Origin: Proteiniclasticum sediminis
Lineage (GTDB): Bacteria > Bacillota > Clostridia > Clostridiales > Clostridiaceae
Length of the DNA: 64,000 nucleotides
Direction of reading: 5' to 3'
Assembly (NCBI RefSeq): GCF_018128025.1
Contig: NZ_JAGSCS010000003.1
Span: 124,001-188,000 of the forward strand
The notes under the pieces were generated by a model. That model made no database searches. It saw only the letters and a program-made list of their open reading frames with translations, and was not told where the DNA came from. Numbering within the stretch: position 1 is the first letter of the stretch; each line of letters starts with the position of its first letter. Positions 17,669-26,285 of the stretch are shown piece after piece. The position numbers and the translations under genes are program-made.

Positions 17669-18532
17669 ATGGAAGGAATTATTATCAAGGGAATTGGCGG
17701 GTTCTATTATGTTCGAACCGATGCCGGCGTGCTGGAGTGCAAAGCCCGGGGGATTTTCCGAAAAAACAAGGAAACGCCCATGGTAGGGGATTATGTCACG
17801 GTGGTGGCTACCCCGGAGGGCAATACCGTGGACAAGATCCACCAGCGAAAAACGGAGCTGGTCCGGCCCTTTGTGGCCAATGTGAGCCAGGCCTATGTGG
17901 TTTTTGCCATGCACAACCCGGACATCAATCACGATCTTTTGCATAAATTTGTCCTGTCTCTGGAAGCGAGCGGGATAACGCCGGTCCTGGTCTTCAACAA
18001 GACGGACCTGGCGACGGAAGAAGAAAGGGAAGCTCTCGTGGAGGAGTTCGTGGGCACCAGCTACCGAATTTACTTCATTGAAGCCAAAGAGAAGAAAGGC
18101 CTCGAGCCTCTTTTGGAGCAGCTGTCCGGGGAGATCACCGTGCTCTGCGGTCCTTCGGGGGCGGGAAAATCCACCCTGCTCAACAAGCTCTCCGGCGTGG
18201 AACAGATGGAGACCGGCGCCATCTCCGTTAAGCTCAACCGCGGCAAGCATACCACACGGCACAGTGAGCTCATCGAGGTCCATGGCGCTCTGCTGGTGGA
18301 TACCCCAGGGTTCTCCAACATGGATTTTTCGCTGGATCCTTTGGAACTGAAAAATCTATTTCCGGAATTTGCCCCCTATGCCGGGGAATGCCGTTTCCTG
18401 GGCTGTAATCACGACAAAGAGCCAGACTGCCGGATCAAGTCGGAAGTGGGAAAATCCATTTCCCCCATGCGGTATGAATTTTATGTCAAAACCTATCATG
18501 AACTGTTAGAGGAGAAGAAACGAAAATGGTAA
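17669..18532 (+). CDS. rsgA: Small ribosomal subunit biogenesis GTPase RsgA
   Basis: Circularly permuted GTPase that checks late 30S assembly; 287 residues. An N-terminal OB fold (GIIIKGIGGFYYVRTDAG) is followed by G4 NKTDL, then G1 GPSGAGKST and G3 DTPGFSN, the permuted order. The C-terminal zinc site is CRFLGCNHDKEPDC (three Cys and one His). Its place after the PASTA kinase is conserved in Firmicutes, and RsgA is a known PrkC target in Bacillus. It overlaps rpe by 7 bases. Confidence 0.97.
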   Translation: MEGIIIKGIGGFYYVRTDAGVLECKARGIFRKNKETPMVGDYVTVVATPEGNTVDKIHQRKTELVRPFVANVSQAYVVFAMHNPDINHDLLHKFVLSLEASGITPVLVFNKTDLATEEEREALVEEFVGTSYRIYFIEAKEKKGLEPLLEQLSGEITVLCGPSGAGKSTLLNKLSGVEQMETGAISVKLNRGKHTTRHSELIEVHGALLVDTPGFSNMDFSLDPLELKNLFPEFAPYAGECRFLGCNHDKEPDCRIKSEVGKSISPMRYEFYVKTYHELLEEKKRKW

Positions 18533-19179
18533 AAATAGCCCCATCCATACTTTCTGCAGATTTTGCCCGCCTGGGCGAGGAGATTACGCGCACCGTCGAG
18601 GCGGGGGCGGACTGGATCCACATCGATGTCATGGACGGATCCTTTGTTCCCAATATCAGTTTTGGTCTGCCGGTGATGAAAGCCATCCGCCCCTATACGG
18701 ATCGGCTCTTTGATGTACACCTGATGATCGTAAACCCCAGCGCCTACTTCGATGATTTCATCGATGCCGGGGCGGACCTCATCAACTTCCACTATGAAGC
18801 GGAAACCCATATTGACCGGGCCATTGCCAAGATCAAGTCCCGGGGCGTAAAAGCGGGCATCACCTTGAATCCGGCCACCCCGGTCTCGGTGCTGAAACAC
18901 GTGCTGCCTCTCCTGGATCTGGTGCTGATCATGTCCGTGAACCCGGGCTTTGGCGGACAGAGCTTTATTCCCTATACCCTGGATAAGGTGCGGGAACTGC
19001 GGCAAATGGCCAGCGAGGTGAATCCGGACCTTCTCATTGAGATTGACGGCGGGATGACGGTGAAGACCATCAAGTCTGCTGTGGAGGCCGGTGTGGATGT
19101 GGTGGTGGCCGGTTCTGCCGTGTATCAGAATGGAGCCATTGCAGAGAACCTGGCTGCTCTGCGTGCGGCGGCTCTGTGA
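18526..19179 (+). CDS. rpe: Ribulose-phosphate 3-epimerase
   Basis: Interconverts ribulose 5-phosphate and xylulose 5-phosphate in the pentose phosphate pathway; 217 residues, standard length. TIM-barrel motifs are complete: IAPSILSADF, HIDVMDGSFVPN, FDVHLMI, MSVNPGFGGQSF and EIDGGM carrying the metal and catalytic residues, then the phosphate site VVAGSAVY. Coupled to rsgA by overlap. Confidence 0.97.
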   Translation: MVKIAPSILSADFARLGEEITRTVEAGADWIHIDVMDGSFVPNISFGLPVMKAIRPYTDRLFDVHLMIVNPSAYFDDFIDAGADLINFHYEAETHIDRAIAKIKSRGVKAGITLNPATPVSVLKHVLPLLDLVLIMSVNPGFGGQSFIPYTLDKVRELRQMASEVNPDLLIEIDGGMTVKTIKSAVEAGVDVVVAGSAVYQNGAIAENLAALRAAAL

Positions 19180-19811
19180 TGCGCGTCCTCATCGTTTCGG
19201 GGGGAGAAGCGCCCAGTAAAGGGCTCTTCTGGGGACTTTACCGTCCCGGGGATATCCTCATCGGAGCGGATAAAGGGGCAGAGTTTTTTCTGCAGGAAGG
19301 GGTAACCCCGGATCTTCTTCTGGGGGATTTTGATTCCATTTCCCCCGAGACCCTCTCATTTTTCGAAGGTAAGTGCAGGATCCTTCGATTTGCTGCAGAA
19401 AAAGACTTCACCGACACCGAGGCGGCGTACCAGGAAGCCCTAACCTGGCATCCCCAGGAGATTTATCTTTTGGGCTGCACGGGTACAAGGCTAGACCATT
19501 TTCTGGGGAATCTCTCCCTCCTGGATCGGGCGGAAAAGGCCGGGATCCGGGCCTATCTGCAGGATGACCACAATAAGATTTTTATCCTGGGAAAGTCGGG
19601 GAAAATTTGCAAGGACTTTGGCGACTATGTCTCTTTCCAGGCCTATGGCGGCCCTGTGGAGAACTTTGGACTCCGGGGGACGCAGTACCCTTTGGAGGAC
19701 TACACGCTGCGGCTGGGGGATCCCCGCACCGTGTCCAATGTCATCACTGGGGAAGAGATGGAAGTGTCCTTCTCCGCAGGAACTCTGCTGGTGCTCCTGA
19801 CCCGGGACTGA
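19179..19811 (+). CDS. thiN: Thiamine pyrophosphokinase
   Basis: Makes thiamine diphosphate from thiamine and ATP; 210 residues. Family motifs: SGGEAPSK, ADKGAEFFLQEG, LLGDFDSI, DFTDTEAAYQEAL, LGCTGTRLDHFLGNL. The stop of rpe overlaps the ATG by one base (TGATG). A GTG one codon earlier is also possible. It is the last gene of the priA-side array before a strong hairpin. Confidence 0.94.
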   Translation: MRVLIVSGGEAPSKGLFWGLYRPGDILIGADKGAEFFLQEGVTPDLLLGDFDSISPETLSFFEGKCRILRFAAEKDFTDTEAAYQEALTWHPQEIYLLGCTGTRLDHFLGNLSLLDRAEKAGIRAYLQDDHNKIFILGKSGKICKDFGDYVSFQAYGGPVENFGLRGTQYPLEDYTLRLGDPRTVSNVITGEEMEVSFSAGTLLVLLTRD

Positions 19812-19814
19812 AGA

Positions 19815-19847
19815 AAACCCCCGCAGGAGGATTCCTGCGGGGGTTCA
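19815..19847. terminator. Bidirectional terminator after thiN
   Basis: Arms ACCCCCGCAGGA (19817-19828) and TCCTGCGGGGGT (19833-19844). The minus-strand side ends in TTTTCTTC. It separates thiN from the convergent rpmB. Confidence 0.75.
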
Positions 19848-19849
19848 GC

Positions 19850-19884
19850 ACAAAGTAAAATAGCCAGCCCCGAAGGACTGGCTA
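19850..19884 (-). terminator. Terminator of rpmB
   Basis: Arms TAGCCAG (19861-19867) and CTGGCTA (19878-19884); on the minus strand it is followed by TTTTACTTTG. Confidence 0.8.
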
Positions 19885-19897
19885 CAATGTTTTCCTG

Positions 19898-20089
19898 CTA
19901 TACTGCTCTTTCAACCTTACCGGAACGTAAGCATCTTGTGCAGACGTTAACTCTCTGGGGAGTTCCGTTAACAACAGCACGTACTCTTTTCAGGTTCGGT
20001 GCCCAGGTTCTCTTGGACTGTCTGTTGGAATGAGAATACTGGTTTCCAGCAACCACACCCTTGTTACAAATATCGCATCTTCTTGCCAT
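19898..20089 (-). CDS. rpmB: 50S ribosomal protein L28
   Basis: Large-subunit protein of 63 residues. It matches bacterial L28: MARRCDICNKGVVAGNQYSH at the start and the segment TWAPNLKRVRAV. It is the zinc-ribbon type, with CDIC near the N-terminus and CTRC near the C-terminus. SD GGAGGAGG is strong. A short hairpin TGAGA/TCTCA sits just upstream of the SD. It is transcribed away from the Asp23/Gls24 gene. Confidence 0.97.
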   Translation of the reverse strand: MARRCDICNKGVVAGNQYSHSNRQSKRTWAPNLKRVRAVVNGTPQRVNVCTRCLRSGKVERAV

Positions 20090-20162
20090 TAAAATACACC
20101 TCCTCCTGAGAGACTGATCTTCTCAAAAGCTTTATGAATATTGATTGTTTAGAACAAATAAT

Positions 20163-20192
20163 ATTCTATCATAAGGTTTGGGGAGAATGCAA
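20163..20192 (-). promoter_or_regulatory. Promoter of rpmB
   Basis: On the minus strand -35 TTGCAT (20192-20187), an 18-base spacer and -10 TAGAAT (20168-20163). Confidence 0.65.
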
Positions 20193-20205
20193 CATAATTT
20201 TGTCC

Positions 20206-20231
20206 CGAACTTCTTTCTCGAACTTCTTTCT
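20206..20231. repeat. Two tandem copies of a 13-bp repeat between divergent promoters
   Basis: CGAACTTCTTTCT occurs twice head to tail without a gap (20206-20218 and 20219-20231). The pair lies between the -35 boxes of the rpmB promoter and the rightward promoter. It could be a binding site shared by both. Confidence 0.9.
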
Positions 20232-20232
20232 G

Positions 20233-20261
20233 TTGAAGTATAATCAAAAATATAATATTAT
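20233..20261 (+). promoter_or_regulatory. Candidate promoter of the Asp23/Gls24 gene
   Basis: -35 TTGAAG (20233-20238), a 17-base spacer and -10 TATTAT (20256-20261), giving a leader of about 100 bases that contains small hairpins (CCC-GAAA-GGG at about 20277 and GACG/CGTC at about 20318-20334). Confidence 0.55.
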
Positions 20262-20370
20262 AATAGAGATAAGAAACCCGAAAGGGCGGAAATATCCTGT
20301 CAGGCCGAGGGAGAATGGACGCGGAATAACCGTCGCTTTTAAAGCTGCAAGGATAAGAGGAGGAATTGTC

Positions 20371-20718
20371 ATGATCGGATTAACCAACGAACTGGGGTAT
20401 ATATCCTATACAGAAGAGGTCATAGCCAATCTCGTGGGTCTGTCCACCATGGAATGTTATGGGGTTGTGGGCATGGCGGCAAAGAATACCAAGGATGGCC
20501 TGTGGGAACTCATCCGGGTGGAACACCTCAATAAGGGCGTTCGCATCAATGCCAAGAATAATGAGCTGTCCATCGAACTCTTTGTGGTGGTGGAGTATGG
20601 CACCAAGATTTCCGTCATCGCCAGCAATATTATTCAGAAGGTCCGCTACAATGTGGAAAACCATCTGGGCCTCAAGGTCAACAGTGTGGTGGTGAATATT
20701 GAGGGTGTCCGGTTCTAA
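20371..20718 (+). CDS. Asp23/Gls24 family envelope stress response protein
   Basis: Protein of 115 residues of the Asp23/Gls24 (DUF322) family, known as alkaline-shock or envelope-stress proteins; molecular role is not settled. Motifs: LGYISYTEEVIANLVGLSTMECYGVVGMA near the start and the C-terminal KVRYNVENHLGLKVNSVVVNIEGVRF. The frame is open to an earlier ATG at 20134, but that stretch crosses the promoter and is AT-rich. AGGAGG lies 7 bases before the ATG at 20371. It sits before fakA, a conserved pairing in Firmicutes. Confidence 0.93.
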   Translation: MIGLTNELGYISYTEEVIANLVGLSTMECYGVVGMAAKNTKDGLWELIRVEHLNKGVRINAKNNELSIELFVVVEYGTKISVIASNIIQKVRYNVENHLGLKVNSVVVNIEGVRF

Positions 20719-20765
20719 GATAACGGGACAGATCTTAAATAATCATGAAGACCCCGAGGATAAAT

Positions 20766-20795
20766 TTGCGTTGCGCTGCTGAGCCTGAGTATAAT
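20766..20795 (+). promoter_or_regulatory. Promoter of fakA
   Basis: -35 TTGCGT (20766-20771), an 18-base spacer and a perfect -10 TATAAT (20790-20795). Confidence 0.6.
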
Positions 20796-20816
20796 TAGGA
20801 ATAGTATCGATTTTTG

Positions 20817-20841
20817 GGAAACCCTTATCCAGGGTTTTCTT
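20817..20841 (+). terminator. Terminator-like hairpin in the fakA leader
   Basis: Arms AAACCCT (20819-20825) and AGGGTTT (20831-20837) followed by TCTTC, downstream of the fakA promoter. It may end the Asp23 transcript or act as an attenuator. Confidence 0.45.
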
Positions 20842-20871
20842 CAAGTTTACCCTCATGAAGGATAGATTGGC

Positions 20872-20895
20872 ATGGACAGTAGCAAGGTTGTCCAT
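20872..20895 (+). other. Hairpin before the fakA ribosome binding site
   Basis: Perfect 7-bp inverted repeat ATGGACA (20872-20878) and TGTCCAT (20889-20895), ending six bases before the AGGAGG of fakA. Confidence 0.6.
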
Positions 20896-20914
20896 AGTGC
20901 AGGAGGAAAGATCA

Positions 20915-22543
20915 ATGAACTACAATAAAATCAATGGACAGCACTTTTTAAGCATGGTGTCCAATGCCAACATCAGGCTGGAAAATGAAAAGGCCTATGT
21001 GGATTCTCTCAATGTGTTTCCCGTGCCGGATGGCGATACGGGAACAAATATGTCCATGACCTTCAAGGCTGCAGTGCAGGAGATTGAGGGCATGACCACC
21101 ACATCCATCGGAGAGGTATCCAAAGTCATGGCCAAGGGAGCACTCATGGGTGCCCGCGGGAACTCCGGGGTTATTCTTTCCCAGATCTTCCGCGGCATAG
21201 CCAAGGGCCTGGAAGGGAAAGAAGAGGTCAACGCCTATGAGTTCGCCCTCTGTCTTCTGGAAGGCTCCAAGTCGGCTTACCGTGCCGTGATGCGTCCCAC
21301 CGAAGGGACCATCCTCACCGTCATCCGGGAAGTGGGCGAGAAGGGGATAGAAGTTCATACGGACAACGTCACCGAGTTCATGGGGAAAGTGGTGGAAATC
21401 GCCGGCGAGACCCTGGAAAGAACGCCCGATCTTCTTCCCCAGCTGAAGGCGGCCAATGTGGTGGATTCCGGCGGCATGGGTCTTCTCATCATTCTGAAGG
21501 GAATGTTTGAAGCTCTGGAAAGCGGACTGAAGCTGGCGGAAAAGAAAGCGGAAGCCTCCTTCGAGGAATATGTGGCGGCCCGGGATACCCATACGGAAAT
21601 CACCTTCGGCTACTGCACCGAGTTCATCATTTTGTCTGAGCCGGATCAGGGCGAGTTCAAGGCTTACCTGGAAACCATGGGCGATTCCATCGTCTATGTG
21701 GGCTACGACGATATCATCAAAGTACACATTCATACGGATAATCCGGGACTGGTCCTGGCAGAAGCCGGAAAGCGCGGCGAGCTGACCAAGATCAAGATCG
21801 AAAATATGCGGGAGCAGCACCGCAACCTCCAGATCACGGAGGAACATCCCGTGGCCGTGGAAAAGCCGGTGATGCCGGAAGTGAAGGAGAAGTATGCCTT
21901 CATCTCCGTCTCCATGGGCGACGGGATCAAGGATGTCTTCATGGACCTGGGCGTTAAGCACGTCATCTCCGGAGGACAGACCATGAATCCTTCCACCCAG
22001 GACATTGTGAAGGCCATTGAGGAAACCAATGCCGAGCACATCATCATTCTGCCCAACAATAAAAACATCATCATGGCGGCCAACCAGGCCAAGGACATTT
22101 CCAGCAAGGATGTTTATGTCATTCCTACCAAGACCATACCCCAGGGTGTGGCTGCACTGACCGCCTTCAATCTGGAAGCGGATATGGAAACCAACTATGA
22201 TGCCCTCATGGCCAGCCTGGAAACCGTGAAATCCGGTTCCGTCACCTATGCGGTGCGGGATACGGAAATCGACGGGAAGGAAATCAAGCAGGGGGATTAC
22301 CTGGGACTTCTGGAGAGCAAGATCAAAGAAGCCCGCACCGATCTCTACGGGCTCACGGAAGATCTCATCGCCGCCATGGTGGATGAGGACAGTTCCTCCA
22401 TCACCCTCTTCTACGGGGAAGATGTTCAGGAAGAGGAGTATCAGCGCTTCCTGGAGAAACTGGAAGAAAAGTATCCCGACCTTGATGTCATGAGTGTCAG
22501 CGGTAAACAGCCGCTTTACTACTTCATCATTGCGGTGGAGTAA
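20915..22543 (+). CDS. fakA: Fatty acid kinase catalytic subunit FakA (DhaL domain, YloV family)
   Basis: ATP-binding subunit that, with a FakB partner, phosphorylates fatty acids for lipid synthesis; 542 residues. The N-terminal DhaL domain has PVPDGDTGTNMSMT with the metal-binding Asp residues and GARGNSGVILSQIFRG. The middle part links to the conserved C-terminal region (SMGDGIKDVFMDLGV, ISGGQTMNPSTQDI, LPNNKNIIMAANQA, PTKTIPQGVAAL). I chose ATG 20915 with AGGAGG before it; an earlier ATG would add 20 unlikely residues. No fakB gene is in the window. A strong terminator follows. Confidence 0.93.
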   Translation: MNYNKINGQHFLSMVSNANIRLENEKAYVDSLNVFPVPDGDTGTNMSMTFKAAVQEIEGMTTTSIGEVSKVMAKGALMGARGNSGVILSQIFRGIAKGLEGKEEVNAYEFALCLLEGSKSAYRAVMRPTEGTILTVIREVGEKGIEVHTDNVTEFMGKVVEIAGETLERTPDLLPQLKAANVVDSGGMGLLIILKGMFEALESGLKLAEKKAEASFEEYVAARDTHTEITFGYCTEFIILSEPDQGEFKAYLETMGDSIVYVGYDDIIKVHIHTDNPGLVLAEAGKRGELTKIKIENMREQHRNLQITEEHPVAVEKPVMPEVKEKYAFISVSMGDGIKDVFMDLGVKHVISGGQTMNPSTQDIVKAIEETNAEHIIILPNNKNIIMAANQAKDISSKDVYVIPTKTIPQGVAALTAFNLEADMETNYDALMASLETVKSGSVTYAVRDTEIDGKEIKQGDYLGLLESKIKEARTDLYGLTEDLIAAMVDEDSSSITLFYGEDVQEEEYQRFLEKLEEKYPDLDVMSVSGKQPLYYFIIAVE

Positions 22544-22546
22544 ACC

Positions 22547-22572
22547 AAAGAAGGCTTCGGCCTTCTTTTTTT
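22547..22572 (+). terminator. Intrinsic terminator of fakA
   Basis: Arms GAAGGC and GCCTTC around a TTCG tetraloop, then seven T. The recG SD (AGGAGGAG) follows at once. Confidence 0.9.
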
Positions 22573-22584
22573 AGGAGGAGTTTT

Positions 22585-24606
22585 ATGGAGATCAATGATT
22601 CCATCCGGGTCCTCAAGGGTGTGGGGGAGAAGACCGGACTTTTACTGGAAAGCCTGGGAATTTTTACCCTGCTGGACCTTTTGCTCTATTTTCCCCGGGC
22701 CTATGACACGTTTCGGGATGCCGAAGAGTCTTATTTCAATGGTCAGGATAAACTGAAGCTTTCCGCAACGCTGCTGAAAAAAACTAGACCCATCCGCACC
22801 GGTGGGGGACGAACCCTGACCACCCTGACCTTCGATACGGAGTATGGCCCCCTGAAGGCCATGTATTTCAATATGCCCTATATCGGCAACGCCTTCCAGG
22901 TGGGGGAGAATTATCGCATCACGGGGAAGTTCCTCCGAAAAGGGAAAAATCTGGAGACGGTGAATCCGGCGCTTCTTCGGGAAGATGTGGAGATCATTCC
23001 GGTATATCCCCTAAGTAAGGGCGTGACGAACCATCTCCTGAGAAGACTGCTCACCCAGGTGCTGGAGCGGGTGATCTTCAATGAGAATCTGCCGTCCTCC
23101 ATCCTCCAGGAGGAGGGGTTGGTGCCCCTGGACGAAGCCGTTCGCAATCTTCATTTCCCCGCCGATGAGGAGAAGCTCCGTCAGGCCTTGACCCGCATGC
23201 GGTTCCAGGAAATGTTTGCCTATTCCATGAAAATCCTCCTGGCCCGTTCCCTGCGCGATGCCAGCACCGCAGGGCAGGTCTTCCGCATGAGTCCCCGGCT
23301 GGCCCAGCTGAAGGAAGCCATTCCTTTCCAACTTACTCCTGCCCAGAACCGGGTCATTCGGGAAATCCTCCAGGATCAGAAGAAGTCCGCCCCCATGAAC
23401 CGGCTACTCCAGGGGGACGTGGGTTCGGGGAAAACCATTGTCGCCCTCATCACCCTTTTCAATGTGGTGGAGAATGGCTGTCAGGGGGCGTTCATGGCGC
23501 CCACGGAAATTCTGGCCAAGCAGCACTACAAGGAAGCGGTGAGACTACTCAGTCCCTTTGGCGTCGAGATCGAGGAACTCACCGGATCCACGAAAAAGAA
23601 GGACCGGGAACGGATCCTCCAGGCTCTAAGGGAGGGAAAGCCCATGATTGTGGTGGGCACCCATGCCCTCATTGAGGAAGATGTGGAGTTTTCCCATCTG
23701 GGGATGATCGTCACCGATGAGCAGCATCGCTTTGGGGTGAATCAGCGGGCAAGACTGCGAAACAAGAGCCAGGAGGCGGAGGTGCTCGTCATGAGCGCCA
23801 CGCCCATTCCCCGCACCATGGCACTGACCCTGTATGCGGATCTGGATCTTTCGGTCATCGATGAAATGCCGAGGGACCGAAAGATTATCGAGACCGAACT
23901 CCTGGATGCCCGGGAACGGGAAAAATGCTACCGGAAGGTCCGGGATGAGGTGGCCAAGGGTCGCCAGGCCTATGTGGTGACGCCACTCATCGATCTGGAT
24001 GAGGAGGGAGAACTGAATTCGGTCATGGGTCTCTATGAAGAGCTCTCAAAAGGGGAGCTGAAGGGTATACGCCTGGGGGTTCTCCATGGTAAAATGACCT
24101 CAAAGGAAAAGGACCGGGTCATGGGGGAGTTTTCCCTGGGAGAGCTCCAGGTCCTCATCGCCACCACGGTCATCGAGGTGGGGGTGAATGTACCCAATGC
24201 CAGCGTCATGGTCATTGAGAATGCCGAGCGCTTTGGGCTGGCCCAGCTCCATCAGCTCCGTGGCCGCGTGGGGCGAGGGGCCTATCAGTCCTACTGCATC
24301 ATGCTGGCCCAGATTCGCAGCCAGACCACCCGGGAACGGCTGGAGATCATGGTGAAGAGCCACGACGGGTTCTTCATCGCCGAAGAGGATCTGAAGCAGC
24401 GGGGGACGGGGGAGCTCTTCGGGGTTCAGCAGAGCGGAAACTCGGGTCTTGTGCTTTCCGATCTTACCCGGGACTATGCGCTTTTCCAGAAGGCTCACCG
24501 TCATGCGCGAACGGTCTATGGGGGGAACTCCCCGGAGGATCAGCGGCTGAGGGCCCAGATCCTTGACCGGATTCAGCGCAGCTTAAAATACATCAGTTTG
24601 GATTAG
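22585..24606 (+). CDS. recG: ATP-dependent DNA helicase RecG
   Basis: Branch-migration helicase for stalled forks and Holliday junctions; 673 residues, standard length. The N-terminal wedge domain begins LKGVGEKTGLLLESLGIFTLLDLLLYFPR. Walker A GSGKT is at residues 280-284 and the DEQH box at 378-381 (TDEQHRFGVNQR). Motifs SATPIPRTMALT, ATTVIEVGVNVPNA and QLRGRVGRG follow. Located between fakA and rsmD as in other Firmicutes. Confidence 0.97.
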   Translation: MEINDSIRVLKGVGEKTGLLLESLGIFTLLDLLLYFPRAYDTFRDAEESYFNGQDKLKLSATLLKKTRPIRTGGGRTLTTLTFDTEYGPLKAMYFNMPYIGNAFQVGENYRITGKFLRKGKNLETVNPALLREDVEIIPVYPLSKGVTNHLLRRLLTQVLERVIFNENLPSSILQEEGLVPLDEAVRNLHFPADEEKLRQALTRMRFQEMFAYSMKILLARSLRDASTAGQVFRMSPRLAQLKEAIPFQLTPAQNRVIREILQDQKKSAPMNRLLQGDVGSGKTIVALITLFNVVENGCQGAFMAPTEILAKQHYKEAVRLLSPFGVEIEELTGSTKKKDRERILQALREGKPMIVVGTHALIEEDVEFSHLGMIVTDEQHRFGVNQRARLRNKSQEAEVLVMSATPIPRTMALTLYADLDLSVIDEMPRDRKIIETELLDAREREKCYRKVRDEVAKGRQAYVVTPLIDLDEEGELNSVMGLYEELSKGELKGIRLGVLHGKMTSKEKDRVMGEFSLGELQVLIATTVIEVGVNVPNASVMVIENAERFGLAQLHQLRGRVGRGAYQSYCIMLAQIRSQTTRERLEIMVKSHDGFFIAEEDLKQRGTGELFGVQQSGNSGLVLSDLTRDYALFQKAHRHARTVYGGNSPEDQRLRAQILDRIQRSLKYISLD

Positions 24607-24614
24607 GAGAAATC

Positions 24615-25205
24615 ATGAGAATTATTGCAGGGACTGCCAAGGGCAGAAAGATACTTTCACCGAAGAACGAGGGAAGAATTACCGTGAAGGGGGATCTCCA
24701 CGCCACCCGTCCCACCCTGGACCGGGTGAAGGAAAATATGTTCAACATCATCGGCCATAAAGTCTATGGGGCGAAGGTGCTGGATATGTTCGCCGGAACC
24801 GGCAGTCTTGGGCTGGAAAGCGCCAGCCGGGGAGCCCGGGAAGTGGTTTTCCTGGAGCGTTTCCAGGAGACCTACGGGATTCTCCGTCAAAACATCGAAA
24901 CCTTAGGGTTTTCCGGGGGTTCCCGGACCTATGCCCGGGATTCCTACGAATTCATAAAAAGTTTAGGTGTGGGCGCGGAAAAGTTCGATATAATATTTGT
25001 AGATCCGCCTTATTTGAATCATATGGTGGACGAAGCCATCAAGCTCATCGAAAGCCGGGATCTCCTTACTCCCCAAGGGGTGATTGTCACGAAGTATGAC
25101 AGCGAGGAACCCGTCTATCTGCCCCATGGCATCTATGAGCTGGTGGATCAGCGAAAATACGGAAAAACCGTATTGGCCTTCTACCAGATGAAAGTGGAGG
25201 AGTAA
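24615..25205 (+). CDS. rsmD: 16S rRNA (guanine-966-N2)-methyltransferase RsmD
   Basis: SAM-dependent methylase of G966 in 16S rRNA; 196 residues. Motifs: RIIAGTAKGRKI at the N-terminus, RPTLDRVKENMFNII, the SAM site LDMFAGTGSLGLESASRGA, and the catalytic DPPYLNHMV. It follows recG by 8 bases and is one base from coaD, a widely conserved pair. Confidence 0.96.
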   Translation: MRIIAGTAKGRKILSPKNEGRITVKGDLHATRPTLDRVKENMFNIIGHKVYGAKVLDMFAGTGSLGLESASRGAREVVFLERFQETYGILRQNIETLGFSGGSRTYARDSYEFIKSLGVGAEKFDIIFVDPPYLNHMVDEAIKLIESRDLLTPQGVIVTKYDSEEPVYLPHGIYELVDQRKYGKTVLAFYQMKVEE

Positions 25206-25206
25206 G

Positions 25207-25707
25207 ATGAAAGTTGCAGTCTATCCTGGCAGTTTTGATCCCCTGACCCTGGGGCATTTGGATATCATCGTCCGTTCCGCGAAGCTTTTTGACAAAGTCA
25301 TCGTGGCGGTTCTTCGAAATGTGGAGAAGAAGGGACTCTTCACCATTGAAGAAAGAGTGAAGATGATTAAGAAACTCGTGGGAAAGTATGGTAATATTGA
25401 AGTAATGAGTTTTGAAGGGCTTCTCGTGGATTTCATGAAGAGTGTGGATTCCCAGATCATCGTCAAAGGACTCCGGATCGGCATCGACTTTGACTATGAG
25501 CTTCAGATGGCCCACATGAACCGGAAGCTCTCCCAGGAGGGCGTGGAGACGGTGCTCATGATGGCCAGCACGGAATATTCCTACATCAGTTCTTCCTCCG
25601 TGCGGGAAATTCTGCATTTCAAGGGCAGCATTAGGGGCTTTGTCCCTGAAGAGATATTAGGTGAAATCTATGAGAAAGTCGGAATCGATGGAGGGAAAGT
25701 GGAATGA
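25207..25707 (+). CDS. coaD: Pantetheine-phosphate adenylyltransferase
   Basis: Adds AMP to 4'-phosphopantetheine in coenzyme A synthesis; 166 residues. The nucleotidyltransferase motif is YPGSFDPLTLGHLDII (TLGH at about residues 15-18). The C-terminal motif is EYSYISSSSVRE. With coaBC at the window start, two steps of the pathway lie here, though far apart. It overlaps the next gene by four bases (ATGA). Confidence 0.97.
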   Translation: MKVAVYPGSFDPLTLGHLDIIVRSAKLFDKVIVAVLRNVEKKGLFTIEERVKMIKKLVGKYGNIEVMSFEGLLVDFMKSVDSQIIVKGLRIGIDFDYELQMAHMNRKLSQEGVETVLMMASTEYSYISSSSVREILHFKGSIRGFVPEEILGEIYEKVGIDGGKVE

Positions 25708-26261
25708 AAGATAACTATGAGGTGACATCCCGGAGAATCGAAATCACGGGGCTGGTGGAGGTTCTTCAGGAAATTGTGGAGGATGGCTCCAAGATGCCCT
25801 TCTCCAAGAAAATTCTAGTGGATCGGGAAGAAGTGAATACCATTCTGGACGAGATCATTCAGTCCATCCCGGAAGATCTTCGCACCGCCCAGTGGGTCCT
25901 GGCAGAAAAGGACCGTATTCTGACCGAAGCCCGGACGGAGTATGAACGGACCAAGGCTGAAGTGGATCGGATGATGCAGGAAAAGGTCAATAATCATGAT
26001 CTGGTGAAAGAGGCGGAAGCCAAAGCCCAGGAAATTCTCAGCAAAGCCCAGACTGAGGCCAAGCTTGTGCGGCTGTCCGCTCGGGATTATGCGGATTCCC
26101 TCCTTTCGGATCTGGAAACGGAGATCCGAAAGAAGAATCAGGAAATGATGCTCAGCTACAAGAACCTCTTTGAAGGTTTTGTCCAGGAGTACAACAAGAC
26201 CTTCACCTCCACCAGTCTGACCATTAAGGAAAACATTAAAGAACTTCGAGAAATGAAATAG
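25704..26261 (+). CDS. Coiled-coil protein resembling ATP synthase B subunit, function unknown
   Basis: Protein of 185 residues, nearly all helical and charged, without membrane segment or signal. Residues about 75-165 form a long coiled coil rich in Glu, Lys and Ala (EAEAKAQEILSKAQTEAKLVRLSARDYADSLLSDLE), which resembles the stalk of ATP synthase subunit b or a DivIVA-like rod. Proteins of this kind follow coaD in many Clostridia but have no assigned role. Coupled to coaD by overlap; a terminator follows. Confidence 0.75.
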   Translation: MKDNYEVTSRRIEITGLVEVLQEIVEDGSKMPFSKKILVDREEVNTILDEIIQSIPEDLRTAQWVLAEKDRILTEARTEYERTKAEVDRMMQEKVNNHDLVKEAEAKAQEILSKAQTEAKLVRLSARDYADSLLSDLETEIRKKNQEMMLSYKNLFEGFVQEYNKTFTSTSLTIKENIKELREMK

Positions 26262-26285
26262 GCAGTACTGTAAAGGCTGCGCTGA

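Noticed and set aside
20134..20370. N-terminal extension of the Asp23/Gls24 protein
   Set aside because: The extension crosses the tandem repeat and promoter, is AT-rich, and has no SD at its ATG; the start at 20371 has one.
20948..22039. 363-codon minus-strand frame opposite fakA
   Set aside because: Antisense to the complete FakA frame and of low-complexity His/Gly composition typical of shadow frames.
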